Shown piece by piece: positions 1 through 10,217 of a DNA stretch of 64,000 nt. Source of the DNA: an uncultured Alphaproteobacteria bacterium. Its GTDB lineage: Bacteria; Pseudomonadota; Alphaproteobacteria; HIMB59; GCA-002718135. Every line of letters begins with the position of its first letter. Position 1 is the stretch's first letter. The notes below the pieces were generated by a model. That model did not search any database. It worked only from the letters and a program-made list of their open reading frames with translations, and was not told the DNA's origin. The stretch lies in contig CABYRH010000001.1 of NCBI GenBank assembly GCA_902521315.1, forward strand, positions 1 to 64,000. Direction: 5' to 3'. The translations under genes and the position numbers were made by a program.

Positions 1-1
1 T

Positions 2-832
2 AGAATTGACTTTGTTGATGTTGTAACAACTATGGAGACACACTTGAATATTAGTAAAATTTTATCAAAGTATAAAATTCCAACTTCTATACAAAAACCA
101 TTTGCTGAAAATTTATCGAATGCAAAAAAAATTGTTTCTTTATATAAAAAAAACAATACTCCACTTATGGTTCATGAGAATTTTAGATGGCAAAGTCCTC
201 TATTAAAATTAAAAGAAATTATAAATAAAGAGAAGTTAATTAAACCACATTATGCAAAGATATCTTTTAGACATGCAAACCCTGTTGGATATACCAATCA
301 AACATATTTATATGATTTAAAAGAGTATTTAACCTTAGATGTAGGGATCCATTTATTTGATTTAAGCAGATTTTTAATGGGAGAAGCAAAAAGTATTTAT
401 ACAGTAAATCAAAATACAAATAATAAATTTAAAGGTGAAACCGATTTTATATCACTTATAAGAAATAAAAATAAAAGTATTACTATTGTGGATGCATCTA
501 TTTCTTCAATAAAAAAACCAGATAGATTTGCTCAAACACTAGTTAATTTAGAATTCTCTAATGGCACAATAGATTTGGACTATAATTATAAAATTACTCT
601 ACACAAAAATAAAAAGAAGAAAATTTATGATGGAAAACCCAAGAAATATAAGTGGATTTCAAAGCCTTGGGATCAAATTCAAGAAAGTGTAATTAATACA
701 CACAAGCATTTCATTGATTCATTAATTAATAGAGTTAAACATGACACTAGCGGTGAAGATAACATAAAGAGTTTATCATTAGTCTTCAATTCATATAAAT
801 CTGATAAATTAAGAAAAGAAATTAAAATTTAA
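2..832 (+). CDS. Gfo/Idh/MocA family oxidoreductase, 5' end truncated by window edge
   Basis: Frame is open from base 2 (RIDFVDVVTTMETHLNISK...); pattern IDFVDVVT..THL.I...KP.AENL..A resembles the Gfo/Idh/MocA Rossmann region. Confidence 0.8.
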   Translation, partial: RIDFVDVVTTMETHLNISKILSKYKIPTSIQKPFAENLSNAKKIVSLYKKNNTPLMVHENFRWQSPLLKLKEIINKEKLIKPHYAKISFRHANPVGYTNQTYLYDLKEYLTLDVGIHLFDLSRFLMGEAKSIYTVNQNTNNKFKGETDFISLIRNKNKSITIVDASISSIKKPDRFAQTLVNLEFSNGTIDLDYNYKITLHKNKKKKIYDGKPKKYKWISKPWDQIQESVINTHKHFIDSLINRVKHDTSGEDNIKSLSLVFNSYKSDKLRKEIKI

Positions 833-846
833 TTTTTATTAAAAGT

Positions 847-3459
847 TTAAATTATAAATTTTGATATTTCATCTCTTATTAATTTACTTAACAGACTGTA
901 ACCAAGTACATTCATGTGTAAAGGATCTTCTGAATAAAATTTTTCAAATCCAGCATCCAGCATAGGAGAGCAAAGGTCAATATATCGCCATTGACTAAAA
1001 TTCTCAATTTTGTTTTTAATCCGTTCATTTGCATCTAAAATTGTATTTAAATAATTATTTCTGAACACACTTGGTTTAATCGATACAAAAAAACATAATG
1101 TATGAGGTAATTTTTCATTAACCTCAGAAGCAAATAATAAAAATTCATTTTCTAAATCTTCAGCACTCATTCCACTTCCTATATCATTATCCCCAGCATA
1201 AAAAATCATCTTATCAGGGTTATTTGGTACTACTATTCTATTAAAATATGTACGGCATGATACTAATGTGGAACCTCCAAATCCTAAATTTAATAAACTA
1301 TCAAATGACAAATCAGTTTTTGCATTTTCCCAATCTTTAAAAGTTGAACTTCCATATAAGACTATTTTGTTATTTTTATATTGATCTGAATATAATTTAA
1401 TTTCTAATTCTCTCACGTCTGCTTCAAATTCTTCTTCGATAGGGCTGACTAAATTTAAATTATTTATTACATCTTCATTATTAATTTTATTTTTTGATGC
1501 AGATTTTGCTAATTCAACTGCTTCTTCAACATAGGATCTAAATGTTTTTCTATATTTAGATAGAAAACTTTCTAATTCTTTTTTATTTTTCATATCATTT
1601 ACAAAATCTTTTATTTTAATTGGTTCTTTAATAACTGCAGAATAAATCGTATCAGAAATTGAATAATCAAAATTAGCTAATGCAATTGGAACAAGAAGAG
1701 GCTCTGGTTTTAATTGGTCTGCTAATAAAAATGCACCTGGTTTTAATGGACCTGGAGAGTTTGGAGTCAAATTATCTTCAGTTTCAGATGTGCCTTCTGG
1801 TGCAATAACTAAAGGTCTATTTTGGTCAAAAATATTTTGAGTTTCGATAAATAATTTACTTTTTCTTTTCTTTTTTTGTTCTTGAGTTTCATTTAAATAG
1901 TCTGACTCTGGTGTATGAACGAAAATATAATCTAAATTCTCATAATAATTATATCTCCAAAATTCTGTATTTCTAGAGTATCTAGCTATTCTTTGACCAC
2001 CATCACCATATTTTGGAAACAAAATTTTTGCACTAATAAAATGACTATCTATACTAAATTGATGTCCATTAGCTAAACCATTTTCTTCAATACTTGCCAG
2101 ATGATTATAAAAAAATATGTTTGTAGGCTCATCAGGTAAATTTTCCATACCTTTAATAACATAAGGTACTTGATCAAACGCTTTTATAAAATCTGAATTT
2201 GTTAATTTTTGTAAAGCTTGTTTATTTATTGAATCATATGAAGTTGCTACTCTGTTGTAAATTTTATTTAGTTGTTTGAAAAATCTATTTTTTCTTTCTA
2301 TACCACTTAATGTATCAATCATTAAACTAGCTATAGATTTTTCATCATCGTTACCTGTAATTATTAAATTATAAATTGTATCAAATGCTAAAGAATGAGT
2401 TAAATGACTTTCTAATAAATGAGGTATTGTATAAAGCTTTGAATTACTAGGTATTGTTGCTGAATTATCATCTAATAAATATTGAAAAAACTCTCTTTCA
2501 TTTTTAGCTGGATACGTTGTTAAGCCTGTTGAGCTTTGAATATAACGACCTAATTGCCATAATTGTCTTTTAAAAAATTTGATTGCCAATTCTGGATTAG
2601 TTTTTATTAAATTATCAATAAATTCATTTGAAAATTTTAATATCGTTGTATCTCTTGTTGATTTTAATGAATAGGGTGAGTCAATATCTTGCAAGCCTGC
2701 AGATAAGGATAATGCCACTCCCGGTCTAGCTATTGATCTTGAGTTATTTTCTATCTGATCATCTTTTAAATTTGTAAAAGAGGCTTCAACTTTACCTTTT
2801 AACAAAATATTTATTCCATCTGATTTAGTTCCTTCTAGCGTTATATATTCACCCGCAGAAAATAGCCTAACGTTTGCATAGTTTATTAATTCATCTAAAT
2901 CGTTATCATCTAGAAAAGCTAAAAATGCAGAATTTTTAATTCTTTTTGTATTTACAATATCTCCACCAGTTTTAACACCATCTGCTAAATTAATATTTTT
3001 TTGTTCAATGGGTTTTTCCAAATTGCGTGATGACCAAATTAAATTAATAGATTCAAATAATAAATAAGAATAAAAAAAACTTGCATAGTCGGGATCTACC
3101 TCTTCTAATTCTTTTAATTTTTCTATTTTAAAAGAGATATACTCTGAGTTACCTTTAATAAATATATCTGACATATATCTACCTGGTGCATTTAAGCCTG
3201 AAATACCAAGAGGTGATCCAGAATTTTTTAGTGTTGCTAGATTATAAAAAACATTATTATGATATTTTACGAATTCTGCCTCACCTTTCAAAAGAATAAA
3301 AATTTGATCTGCAATACCATGCTGTTCAGCAATTTTGATATCTTCATTATTTTTATGTAATTCGGCACCAGAATTTATTAAATCTTCAGTATTTTTTTTT
3401 GGAGATAAAGAAAAACCTTTATCTACTAGTATTAAAGATATTTTTTCACTTAAATTCAT
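847..3459 (-). CDS. Multidomain protein: two N-terminal cyclic-nucleotide-binding-like domains, PlsC-like acyltransferase domain, C-terminal SGNH/GDSL hydrolase domain
   Basis: 870 aa ORF; acyltransferase-like NHLASIEE and APEGTSE plus LLVPIAL; SGNH blocks GSSTF, FGGSTL, AGDND, DPLHMN. Confidence 0.8.
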   Translation of the reverse strand: MNLSEKISLILVDKGFSLSPKKNTEDLINSGAELHKNNEDIKIAEQHGIADQIFILLKGEAEFVKYHNNVFYNLATLKNSGSPLGISGLNAPGRYMSDIFIKGNSEYISFKIEKLKELEEVDPDYASFFYSYLLFESINLIWSSRNLEKPIEQKNINLADGVKTGGDIVNTKRIKNSAFLAFLDDNDLDELINYANVRLFSAGEYITLEGTKSDGINILLKGKVEASFTNLKDDQIENNSRSIARPGVALSLSAGLQDIDSPYSLKSTRDTTILKFSNEFIDNLIKTNPELAIKFFKRQLWQLGRYIQSSTGLTTYPAKNEREFFQYLLDDNSATIPSNSKLYTIPHLLESHLTHSLAFDTIYNLIITGNDDEKSIASLMIDTLSGIERKNRFFKQLNKIYNRVATSYDSINKQALQKLTNSDFIKAFDQVPYVIKGMENLPDEPTNIFFYNHLASIEENGLANGHQFSIDSHFISAKILFPKYGDGGQRIARYSRNTEFWRYNYYENLDYIFVHTPESDYLNETQEQKKKRKSKLFIETQNIFDQNRPLVIAPEGTSETEDNLTPNSPGPLKPGAFLLADQLKPEPLLVPIALANFDYSISDTIYSAVIKEPIKIKDFVNDMKNKKELESFLSKYRKTFRSYVEEAVELAKSASKNKINNEDVINNLNLVSPIEEEFEADVRELEIKLYSDQYKNNKIVLYGSSTFKDWENAKTDLSFDSLLNLGFGGSTLVSCRTYFNRIVVPNNPDKMIFYAGDNDIGSGMSAEDLENEFLLFASEVNEKLPHTLCFFVSIKPSVFRNNYLNTILDANERIKNKIENFSQWRYIDLCSPMLDAGFEKFYSEDPLHMNVLGYSLLSKLIRDEISKFII

Positions 3460-3507
3460 TAATTATCTAACTTAATAAATTTCCCATTTTATTTAAAGAG
3501 AAAAATA

Positions 3508-4212
3508 TTATCTTCTTATAATTGACTTAAAAATATTGATAAAAGATAACAGTATTATTTTTAATCTAAATATACTTACAATGGATTGAGCTAAATATGT
3601 TAATGCAGCAGCTCTTAAAACGGATTTGCATTGGTACATATTCTCTCTAGGAACAAATCTTTTGAGTATTGGTAAGGCTCTCTTAAAACTTGCATCAAAT
3701 TCTACAGGAAGAGTAATCAAATGGATTAGTACATTTGTAGATAAGCATCCCATTATTATTATCGCAGCAATAAGGGTGATAAATGGACTTTTAGTAAAAG
3801 CAAATATTGATGGTAGTCCTATAATTAATAAAAATGAACCAATTCTTTGAAAGATCATTGTTTTTTCAATTAATGATTGTCTAAGAATAAGTGGTTTGTA
3901 TTTTTCTTTATCTTGAATTGCATGACCAATTTCGTGTGCAACAACCGCAATGCTAGTAATACTTTTTTTATCAAGTTTATCTGTAGCGATATGTATTTTT
4001 TTTTCTTTAGGATTGTAATGATCTAATTGCTGAATAGGATTAATTGATACATTGGTAATTTTTTCTTCTTCAAGGATTTTTTTTCCAAGTTCTCTACCTG
4101 TGAAAGGCATATCAGGTAAAATTTTATTATATTTTTTTAAAATATAATTTACCCATAAACTTGGTAGAAACATTACAATAAATGGTAAAAAATAGTAAAA
4201 TAATTTAATCAC
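3508..4212 (-). CDS. Neutral zinc metallopeptidase, YugP-like
   Basis: VAHEIGHAIQD zinc motif with several TM segments. Confidence 0.85.
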   Translation of the reverse strand: MIKLFYYFLPFIVMFLPSLWVNYILKKYNKILPDMPFTGRELGKKILEEEKITNVSINPIQQLDHYNPKEKKIHIATDKLDKKSITSIAVVAHEIGHAIQDKEKYKPLILRQSLIEKTMIFQRIGSFLLIIGLPSIFAFTKSPFITLIAAIIIMGCLSTNVLIHLITLPVEFDASFKRALPILKRFVPRENMYQCKSVLRAAALTYLAQSIVSIFRLKIILLSFINIFKSIIRR

Positions 4213-4295
4213 AATATAAAAATAGGAATAATATTATTAAAAATCAATTTTATTTAAACTAGTATTATTATCAATAATTAATTATTGCTTAAAAA

Positions 4296-5486
4296 GTGAA
4301 ATCTAAATTTGAAAGAATTAATAGACTTCCCCCATATATATTTGGGGAGATAAATTCATTAAAAATGAAACTGAGATCAGAAGGTAGGGATATTATTGAT
4401 TTTGGCATGGGCAATCCTGATATGCCAACACCTCTTCACATAAGACAGAAATTAAAAGAAGTTGTAGATAAACCAGGTGTTGGACGTTATTCAGTTTCAA
4501 AAGGCATTAATGGATTAAGAAAAGCTCAAGCTAAATATTATAAAAAACGATTTAATGTTGATTTAAATCCATCAAGTGAAATTATAGTAACAATTGGTTC
4601 AAAGGAAGGTTTAGCAAATTTAGCACAAGCTATAACTTCAAGAGGAGACAGGATATTATGCCCTGATCCATCATACCCTGTTCATCCATATGGTTTTATG
4701 ATTGCCGGAGCAAAATTAACACCTTTAAGAACATTTTATAATGGACAGTTCGATAGAAACAAATTTTTATCAAATATTGTTAATAATTTAAAAAAATACT
4801 CTTCAATAAAAGTTATTATTGTTTCTTTTCCTTCTAATCCAACAGCTCAGATAGTTGATTTAGATTTTTATAAAGAATTAGTAAAAATTGCAAAAAAATA
4901 TCAAGTTTATATTTTATCTGATTTAGCTTATTCTGAAATATATTTTGGTAAAAATCCACCTCCATCAATATTAGAAGTTAATGGAGCTAAGAACATAGCT
5001 GTTGAATTTACGACTTTATCTAAAACTTATGCAATGGCAGGATGGAGAATAGGTTTTGCTGTTGGAAACAAAACATTAATTGAAGCATTAACAAAAATTA
5101 AATCATATGTAGACTATGGTGCTTTTACTCCTGTGCAAGTAGCAGCCACTGCTGCTTTAAATGGATCCCAAAGATGTGTAGAAGAAATAAGAGAGACTTA
5201 TAAAAAAAGAAGAGATGTTTTAATAGAGTCTTTTGAAAGAGCTGGTTGGGATAAAATTCCAGCCCCTGAGGCATCAATGTTTGTATGGGCTCCCTTACCA
5301 AAAAAATTTAAAAAGATGGGTTCTATGAAATTTGCCAAAAATTTAATGATAAATGCTGATGTTGCAGTAGCACCTGGTTTAGCTTTTGGAAAAGGAGGGG
5401 AAGGATTTGTTCGTATTGGTTTAGTGGAAAACACTCAAAGAATTAGACAGGCAGCTAAAAATATAAAAAAATATTTCAATACTTAA
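4296..5486 (+). CDS. Pyridoxal-phosphate aminotransferase class I/II, AlaC-like (GTG start)
   Basis: FGMGNPDMPTP, YPVHPYG, SLSKTY-like TTLSKTYAMAGWRIGF motifs. Confidence 0.88.
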   Translation: MKSKFERINRLPPYIFGEINSLKMKLRSEGRDIIDFGMGNPDMPTPLHIRQKLKEVVDKPGVGRYSVSKGINGLRKAQAKYYKKRFNVDLNPSSEIIVTIGSKEGLANLAQAITSRGDRILCPDPSYPVHPYGFMIAGAKLTPLRTFYNGQFDRNKFLSNIVNNLKKYSSIKVIIVSFPSNPTAQIVDLDFYKELVKIAKKYQVYILSDLAYSEIYFGKNPPPSILEVNGAKNIAVEFTTLSKTYAMAGWRIGFAVGNKTLIEALTKIKSYVDYGAFTPVQVAATAALNGSQRCVEEIRETYKKRRDVLIESFERAGWDKIPAPEASMFVWAPLPKKFKKMGSMKFAKNLMINADVAVAPGLAFGKGGEGFVRIGLVENTQRIRQAAKNIKKYFNT

Positions 5487-5488
5487 TA

Positions 5489-6466
5489 TTAAACTGATAA
5501 AATCTTAATATAATGTGATAATTTTTCACCTGCATCCCAGGCATCACTTAGACTTTTTCCTAGAATCCAATCTCCACTTAAAAATATTTTATTATCCTTA
5601 GAACTAATCCAATTTTTTTTTGAAATACTATTATAACTGACTTTTGTTTGTGCAAATAGCCATCTGTGTGATTTAATAAAACTTATCTCATTTTTTATAC
5701 CAAATGTTTTTTCAAATATTGATTGAGCGTATTTTTCTAGATCAGATTTATCAATGCTAATATTGTTATTTGTATATTCAGAACTCATATTTAATACCCA
5801 ACATTCATCGGATAATTCATTAAATTTGATATTTTGATTCATAAAAAAACTAATATCTTTATGAAGATTTAATCCCGCTTTAATATTTATGTTGTTAATA
5901 TCTTTATAACTTAACATTACAGTATGTATTGGATCATAAGATGGTTCGCTAACAACCTGAGTAAAATCAATCAAATCTTTTGAAAGTTCTTTTGATTGTA
6001 AATACGGTATACAAATTAACACATAATCAAAATCTTCAAATTCTTTCTTTTCAGAAAATAGTGAGAAGAGATCATTACTATTTTTTGAAATTTTAATTAT
6101 TTTTGAATTTAAATAACTTTTTACTTTTATATTATCAAAAATAGACTTTGGAATAGAATTCATTCCATTTTGACCAATAATAATTTTTTTTCTAGTTTTT
6201 TTATTTTTTAAATAATCTGTTGCAAAATCTATTTCTATTACTTGTCCCAAATTATATCTACTTATTACTTCATTTAATTGATTTACAGAATGATTTGTCG
6301 AAAGATAATGTGCACCATGATCAAAAAGATAATTATCATGCTTTCTAGTAGATACTCTTCCTCCTGGTCTCCATGATTTATCAAAAATTGTAATATTATG
6401 TTCTTGAAGATTATAAGCAAGAGACAAACCAGTCATCCCAGCCCCAATTATTGCAATATTTTTCAC
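5489..6466 (-). CDS. FAD/NAD(P)-binding amine-oxidase/renalase-like oxidoreductase
   Basis: N-terminal IAIIGAGMTGLSLAYNL dinucleotide-binding motif; WRPGGRVSTR; C-terminal SGDWILGKSLSDAWDAGE. Confidence 0.85.
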   Translation of the reverse strand: MKNIAIIGAGMTGLSLAYNLQEHNITIFDKSWRPGGRVSTRKHDNYLFDHGAHYLSTNHSVNQLNEVISRYNLGQVIEIDFATDYLKNKKTRKKIIIGQNGMNSIPKSIFDNIKVKSYLNSKIIKISKNSNDLFSLFSEKKEFEDFDYVLICIPYLQSKELSKDLIDFTQVVSEPSYDPIHTVMLSYKDINNINIKAGLNLHKDISFFMNQNIKFNELSDECWVLNMSSEYTNNNISIDKSDLEKYAQSIFEKTFGIKNEISFIKSHRWLFAQTKVSYNSISKKNWISSKDNKIFLSGDWILGKSLSDAWDAGEKLSHYIKILSV

Positions 6467-6670
6467 TTAGTTAATGTTAATTATTTGAAAATTTTTTTTG
6501 CCTGAAGATTTAATTTTTTTTAAACCAAATTTACTACATAGATTTTTGTATCTCTGTTTTGCTGGTAAGTTAATTGTTTTAAAATGTATATTATCGTGAC
6601 CAAACATCATTTTCTGACCATTAATTTCATATAATTTTTTATAAATACTAGATTTTCTTCTGATAACCAT
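6467..6670 (-). CDS. Hypothetical small basic protein
   Basis: 67 aa ORF abutting the upstream end of the FAD oxidoreductase on the same strand. Confidence 0.45.
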   Translation of the reverse strand: MVIRRKSSIYKKLYEINGQKMMFGHDNIHFKTINLPAKQRYKNLCSKFGLKKIKSSGKKNFQIININ

Positions 6671-6673
6671 AAT

Positions 6674-6757
6674 TTAATAGAAAAAATATATAGTTAAATT
6701 TAAAGCAGCAAAGATAAATACTATGGCAATAGCTGCGTATAAATTTCTCTTGTTCAT
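6674..6757 (-). CDS. Possible 27-aa single-TM microprotein MNKRNLYAAIAIVFIFAALNLTIYFFY
   Basis: Manual translation of minus strand, below the ORF-track cutoff; hydrophobic core. Confidence 0.3.
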   Translation of the reverse strand: MNKRNLYAAIAIVFIFAALNLTIYFFY

Positions 6758-6801
6758 ATCTATTTATAATTAAAATTATACTTAAAAGTCAAGATACTAA
6801 A

Positions 6802-7659
6802 TTAATTTAACATTAATGATTTTAGGAAATCTAAGTTTTCAATTAATCGTCTTAATTCTTCTGGATCTAGTCCTTTTAAATTTTCTTTAAATAAATTTTG
6901 ATAGTCTAACGTATCAATACGATCGGTATAAATTTCTTTTAAAGAAATTGTATTTGAATTATCATAATCATAATTACCAATTAATATTTTCGATAATGCA
7001 GGAAATATTAGTGATGTAGTTGTATAAGTTGCAAATCCTATTTCTCTGTCTTCGTCTTGTCTTTTGTCAATAAAGGTAAAATAAATAGCTATTCTTGCTG
7101 CACGTGTTAATTCTGCTACAGATAATTCATCATCTTGTGATACATCTAAAAATGAAAAAGTTTCATTAATACAATTTGCGGGATTGCTATCATTATTACA
7201 TGTTTCAATTAATTGAGAATTCATTAAGTTAATAATTTCTCCATAAATAATTTGAAAAACACTAGGGATTGATTCACATTTTTCATAAACAGAATACTCT
7301 GATGAATTTAAAAAAGAATAATCTATACCATCCCAACCATCAGGAGCAGTAACTTCAAGTAAATTATCACCATCTTTTTTTAAAAAATAATAATAACTTC
7401 CATCTAATTCCCCCCATTTATAAGCTGACCAATCTTGTACCTTTGAGGTTTTGGACACATTAAAGCCAACATATGTCTCGTCAATCCACATACTTGTATT
7501 ATTTGATATTATAAATACTTGATATTCTGCGTCACAATCATCACTCCAAATACCTTGCATATCTTTTGGAAAATTATCTTCAAATATTAATTCTGCATTC
7601 AGGTGAAATGGTAATAATAAAAAAATACTAAAAATTAATTTTACTAAATTATTCTTCAT
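6802..7659 (-). CDS. Secreted/periplasmic EF-hand-like protein
   Basis: Signal peptide MKNNLVKLIFSIFLLLPFHLNA; two EF-hand-like loops (DVSQDDELSVAEL, DYDNSNTISLKEI). Confidence 0.65.
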   Translation of the reverse strand: MKNNLVKLIFSIFLLLPFHLNAELIFEDNFPKDMQGIWSDDCDAEYQVFIISNNTSMWIDETYVGFNVSKTSKVQDWSAYKWGELDGSYYYFLKKDGDNLLEVTAPDGWDGIDYSFLNSSEYSVYEKCESIPSVFQIIYGEIINLMNSQLIETCNNDSNPANCINETFSFLDVSQDDELSVAELTRAARIAIYFTFIDKRQDEDREIGFATYTTTSLIFPALSKILIGNYDYDNSNTISLKEIYTDRIDTLDYQNLFKENLKGLDPEELRRLIENLDFLKSLMLN

Positions 7660-8158
7660 AAGGCATAACTCTTATTACATCTCCGTAAATAATTACAACT
7701 CTTTGCCCATTCGGAAGGGCATTATTATCTCCTTGTACAAAAGCCTTTTCTTGATCATTTTGGCAATTAGATGTGTTATTACCACATTCATCAATATTCA
7801 CTATATATTGAAAGCCATCATGATTACCAATTTTAGCTTGAATTACTGAGCCCATAGCAGCTCCTCCAATAGTTCCATATACTATAGCAATATCTTGACA
7901 CTTAGTTCCTAATATTTCTTCTTCTCCACATATTTGAGAAGCTAAAAGACCTCCTATCATTGCTCCAGCAGTTGCTCCAATCCAATCACTTTCACCTTCA
8001 ATTTTTACAGGAAGAGAGGTTTTAATTGTTCCATATTCAATATTAGTTACTTTTTGTGCATCAGACTTTTTGACCTTATTTGGAGATGTTGTATTACAAG
8101 AGATTAGTGCAAAACTAATTATCAGAGGAAATACCAATAACTTTACTAATTTGATCAT
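7649..8158 (-). CDS. Lipoprotein with glycine-zipper 2TM region
   Basis: Lipobox ISFALISC; GATAGAMIGGLLAS and GTIGGAAMGSVIQAKIG glycine-zipper repeats. Confidence 0.75.
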   Translation of the reverse strand: MIKLVKLLVFPLIISFALISCNTTSPNKVKKSDAQKVTNIEYGTIKTSLPVKIEGESDWIGATAGAMIGGLLASQICGEEEILGTKCQDIAIVYGTIGGAAMGSVIQAKIGNHDGFQYIVNIDECGNNTSNCQNDQEKAFVQGDNNALPNGQRVVIIYGDVIRVMPYEE

Positions 8159-8251
8159 AAAATTATAAATTATTATAGTTAAAAATTGTCTAAAATAAGC
8201 AATTAATTTTAATAAATCATATAAATTTTCTAATAACTTACTATTTAAATA

Positions 8252-9733
8252 TTGATGAAAAGTGTATTTTTAATTCTTGGAAATCAATTATTCCCACATA
8301 AACACCTAAGAAAATATAAAGACTCGACTATTTTTATGTGTGAAAGTTTTGATCTTTGTTCTTTTCAAAAACATCATAAATTAAAACTCATTCTTTTTCT
8401 GTCCTCAATGAGATCTTATGCTGATGAACTAAAAAAAAATAAATTTAAAATTAATTATATTGATTTAAAAAAGGATTTTAAAATATCCTACGAAAAAAAA
8501 TTAGAAAATTTTATAAAAAAAAATAAATTCGAAGAATTAATTTCTTTTGAAATTGAAGATAAATTTTTTGAAAAAAAAATAAGCACCTTATGTAAAAAAA
8601 ATAAGATTAAATTAACTTTTATACAATCACCCATGTTTTTAAATTCAAGAGATGAATTTAAAAATTATTTAAGTAAAACAAAAAAACCTTTTATGGCAAA
8701 TTTTTATAAAATTGCCCGTGCAAAAATAGATATTTTGATGGAAAATAATAAGCCTAAAGGTGGAAAATGGAGCTTTGATGAAGATAACAGAAAAAAGCTC
8801 CCTAAAGATATTAAAATACCAGAAATGATTACTGCAAAAGAAACAAAGCATACAAAAGATTTAAAACAACAAATAAAAACAATTTTTAAAAATCACCCAG
8901 GCCAAGTAGATAATTTTTGGCTACCTACAACTTATGATGATGCAGTAAAATGGTTAGATTATTTTATTATTAAAAAATTTAATTTATTTGGTGATTACGA
9001 AGATGCAGTTGATACTAATAATAACTTTTTATTTCATAGTGTTTTAAGCCCCATGATTAATTTAGGTTTATTAACACCAGATCTAATAATTGAGAGGGTA
9101 AGAAAAGTTGAAAATAAAATTAAAATTAATTCTTATGAAGGTTATATTAGGCAAATTATTGGATGGAGAGAATTCATTAGAGGAATTTACCAAAATTTTG
9201 ATCAACAATTAGAAGAAAATAATTTCTTTCAACATAAAAATTCTCTTACTAATAAATGGTATAACGGTACAACCGGATTAGATCCTTTAGATCACTCAAT
9301 TAAAAATGCTCAAAAATATGGGTACACTCATCATATTGAGAGACTAATGGTTTTATGTAACATTATGAACTTATGTGAAATTAAACCTAATGAAGTTTAT
9401 AATTGGTTTATGGAAATGTTTGTAGATAGCTCTGATTGGGTAATGTCACCTAATGTTTATGGTATGGGATTGTTTAGTGATGGAGGTATATTTAGTACCA
9501 AACCTTATATTTGTGGTTCAAGTTATTTTATGAAAATGATGAATTTTAAAAAAGGTAATTGGAATGATATTATGGATGGATTGTATTGGCGTTTTATTAA
9601 TAAAAATAGAAAATTTTTTCAATCTAATCCTCGATTAAATATGATGGTTAATATTTATGATAAAATGAATACTGAGAGGAAAAATCATATAATTAAGAAA
9701 GCAAATCAGTTTATTCGTGATAATACCAATTAA
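8252..9733 (+). CDS. Cryptochrome/photolyase-related protein of the PhrB/DPRP (FeS) type
   Basis: Starts SVFLILGNQLFPHKHLRKYKDSTIFMCES; conserved C-terminal MEMFVDSSDWVMSPNVYGMGLFSDGG...TKPYICGSSY. Confidence 0.9.
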   Translation: MMKSVFLILGNQLFPHKHLRKYKDSTIFMCESFDLCSFQKHHKLKLILFLSSMRSYADELKKNKFKINYIDLKKDFKISYEKKLENFIKKNKFEELISFEIEDKFFEKKISTLCKKNKIKLTFIQSPMFLNSRDEFKNYLSKTKKPFMANFYKIARAKIDILMENNKPKGGKWSFDEDNRKKLPKDIKIPEMITAKETKHTKDLKQQIKTIFKNHPGQVDNFWLPTTYDDAVKWLDYFIIKKFNLFGDYEDAVDTNNNFLFHSVLSPMINLGLLTPDLIIERVRKVENKIKINSYEGYIRQIIGWREFIRGIYQNFDQQLEENNFFQHKNSLTNKWYNGTTGLDPLDHSIKNAQKYGYTHHIERLMVLCNIMNLCEIKPNEVYNWFMEMFVDSSDWVMSPNVYGMGLFSDGGIFSTKPYICGSSYFMKMMNFKKGNWNDIMDGLYWRFINKNRKFFQSNPRLNMMVNIYDKMNTERKNHIIKKANQFIRDNTN

Positions 9734-10110
9734 TGGATAAATTCGATGTTGTTGCAGCAATAATAATAAAAGATGGTAAATATTTTATTGCGCAAAGAAA
9801 TAGAAATAAACATATGGGATTAAGCTGGGAGTTTCCAGGTGGAAAAGTAGAAAAAGGGGAAACTTTTGAAATAGCATTACAAAGAGAAATAAAAGAAGAA
9901 CTTAATATAGAAATTAATATTAAAAATAAATTAGGTGAAGAAAATTATCAAGATGACAAAATAAATGTGAAATTACATTATTTTATATGCTCTCATGATA
10001 ATGGCGAAATTATTTTGAGTGAACACGAGAATTCTGCTTGGGTTACAAAAAATGATTTTAAAAATTATAATTTTGCTGAAGGAGATAGTGATATTATAAA
10101 TTTATTATAA
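9733..10110 (+). CDS. NUDIX hydrolase, MutT-like 8-oxo-dGTP diphosphatase
   Basis: NUDIX box GGKVEKGETFEIALQREIKEELNI. Confidence 0.9.
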   Translation: MDKFDVVAAIIIKDGKYFIAQRNRNKHMGLSWEFPGGKVEKGETFEIALQREIKEELNIEINIKNKLGEENYQDDKINVKLHYFICSHDNGEIILSEHENSAWVTKNDFKNYNFAEGDSDIINLL

Positions 10111-10217
10111 ATTTATTATAAATCTAATTTTAAAATCCTTTAAAACCTTAATTTTTCTACTCTTTTTTTCAAAAATTTTATTTTATCTTATTTTAATGAT
10201 AAAGACCAACATCATTT

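Noticed and set aside
3626-3850. Plus-strand 74-aa ORF opposite the zinc metallopeptidase
   Set aside because: Antisense shadow of a confident gene.
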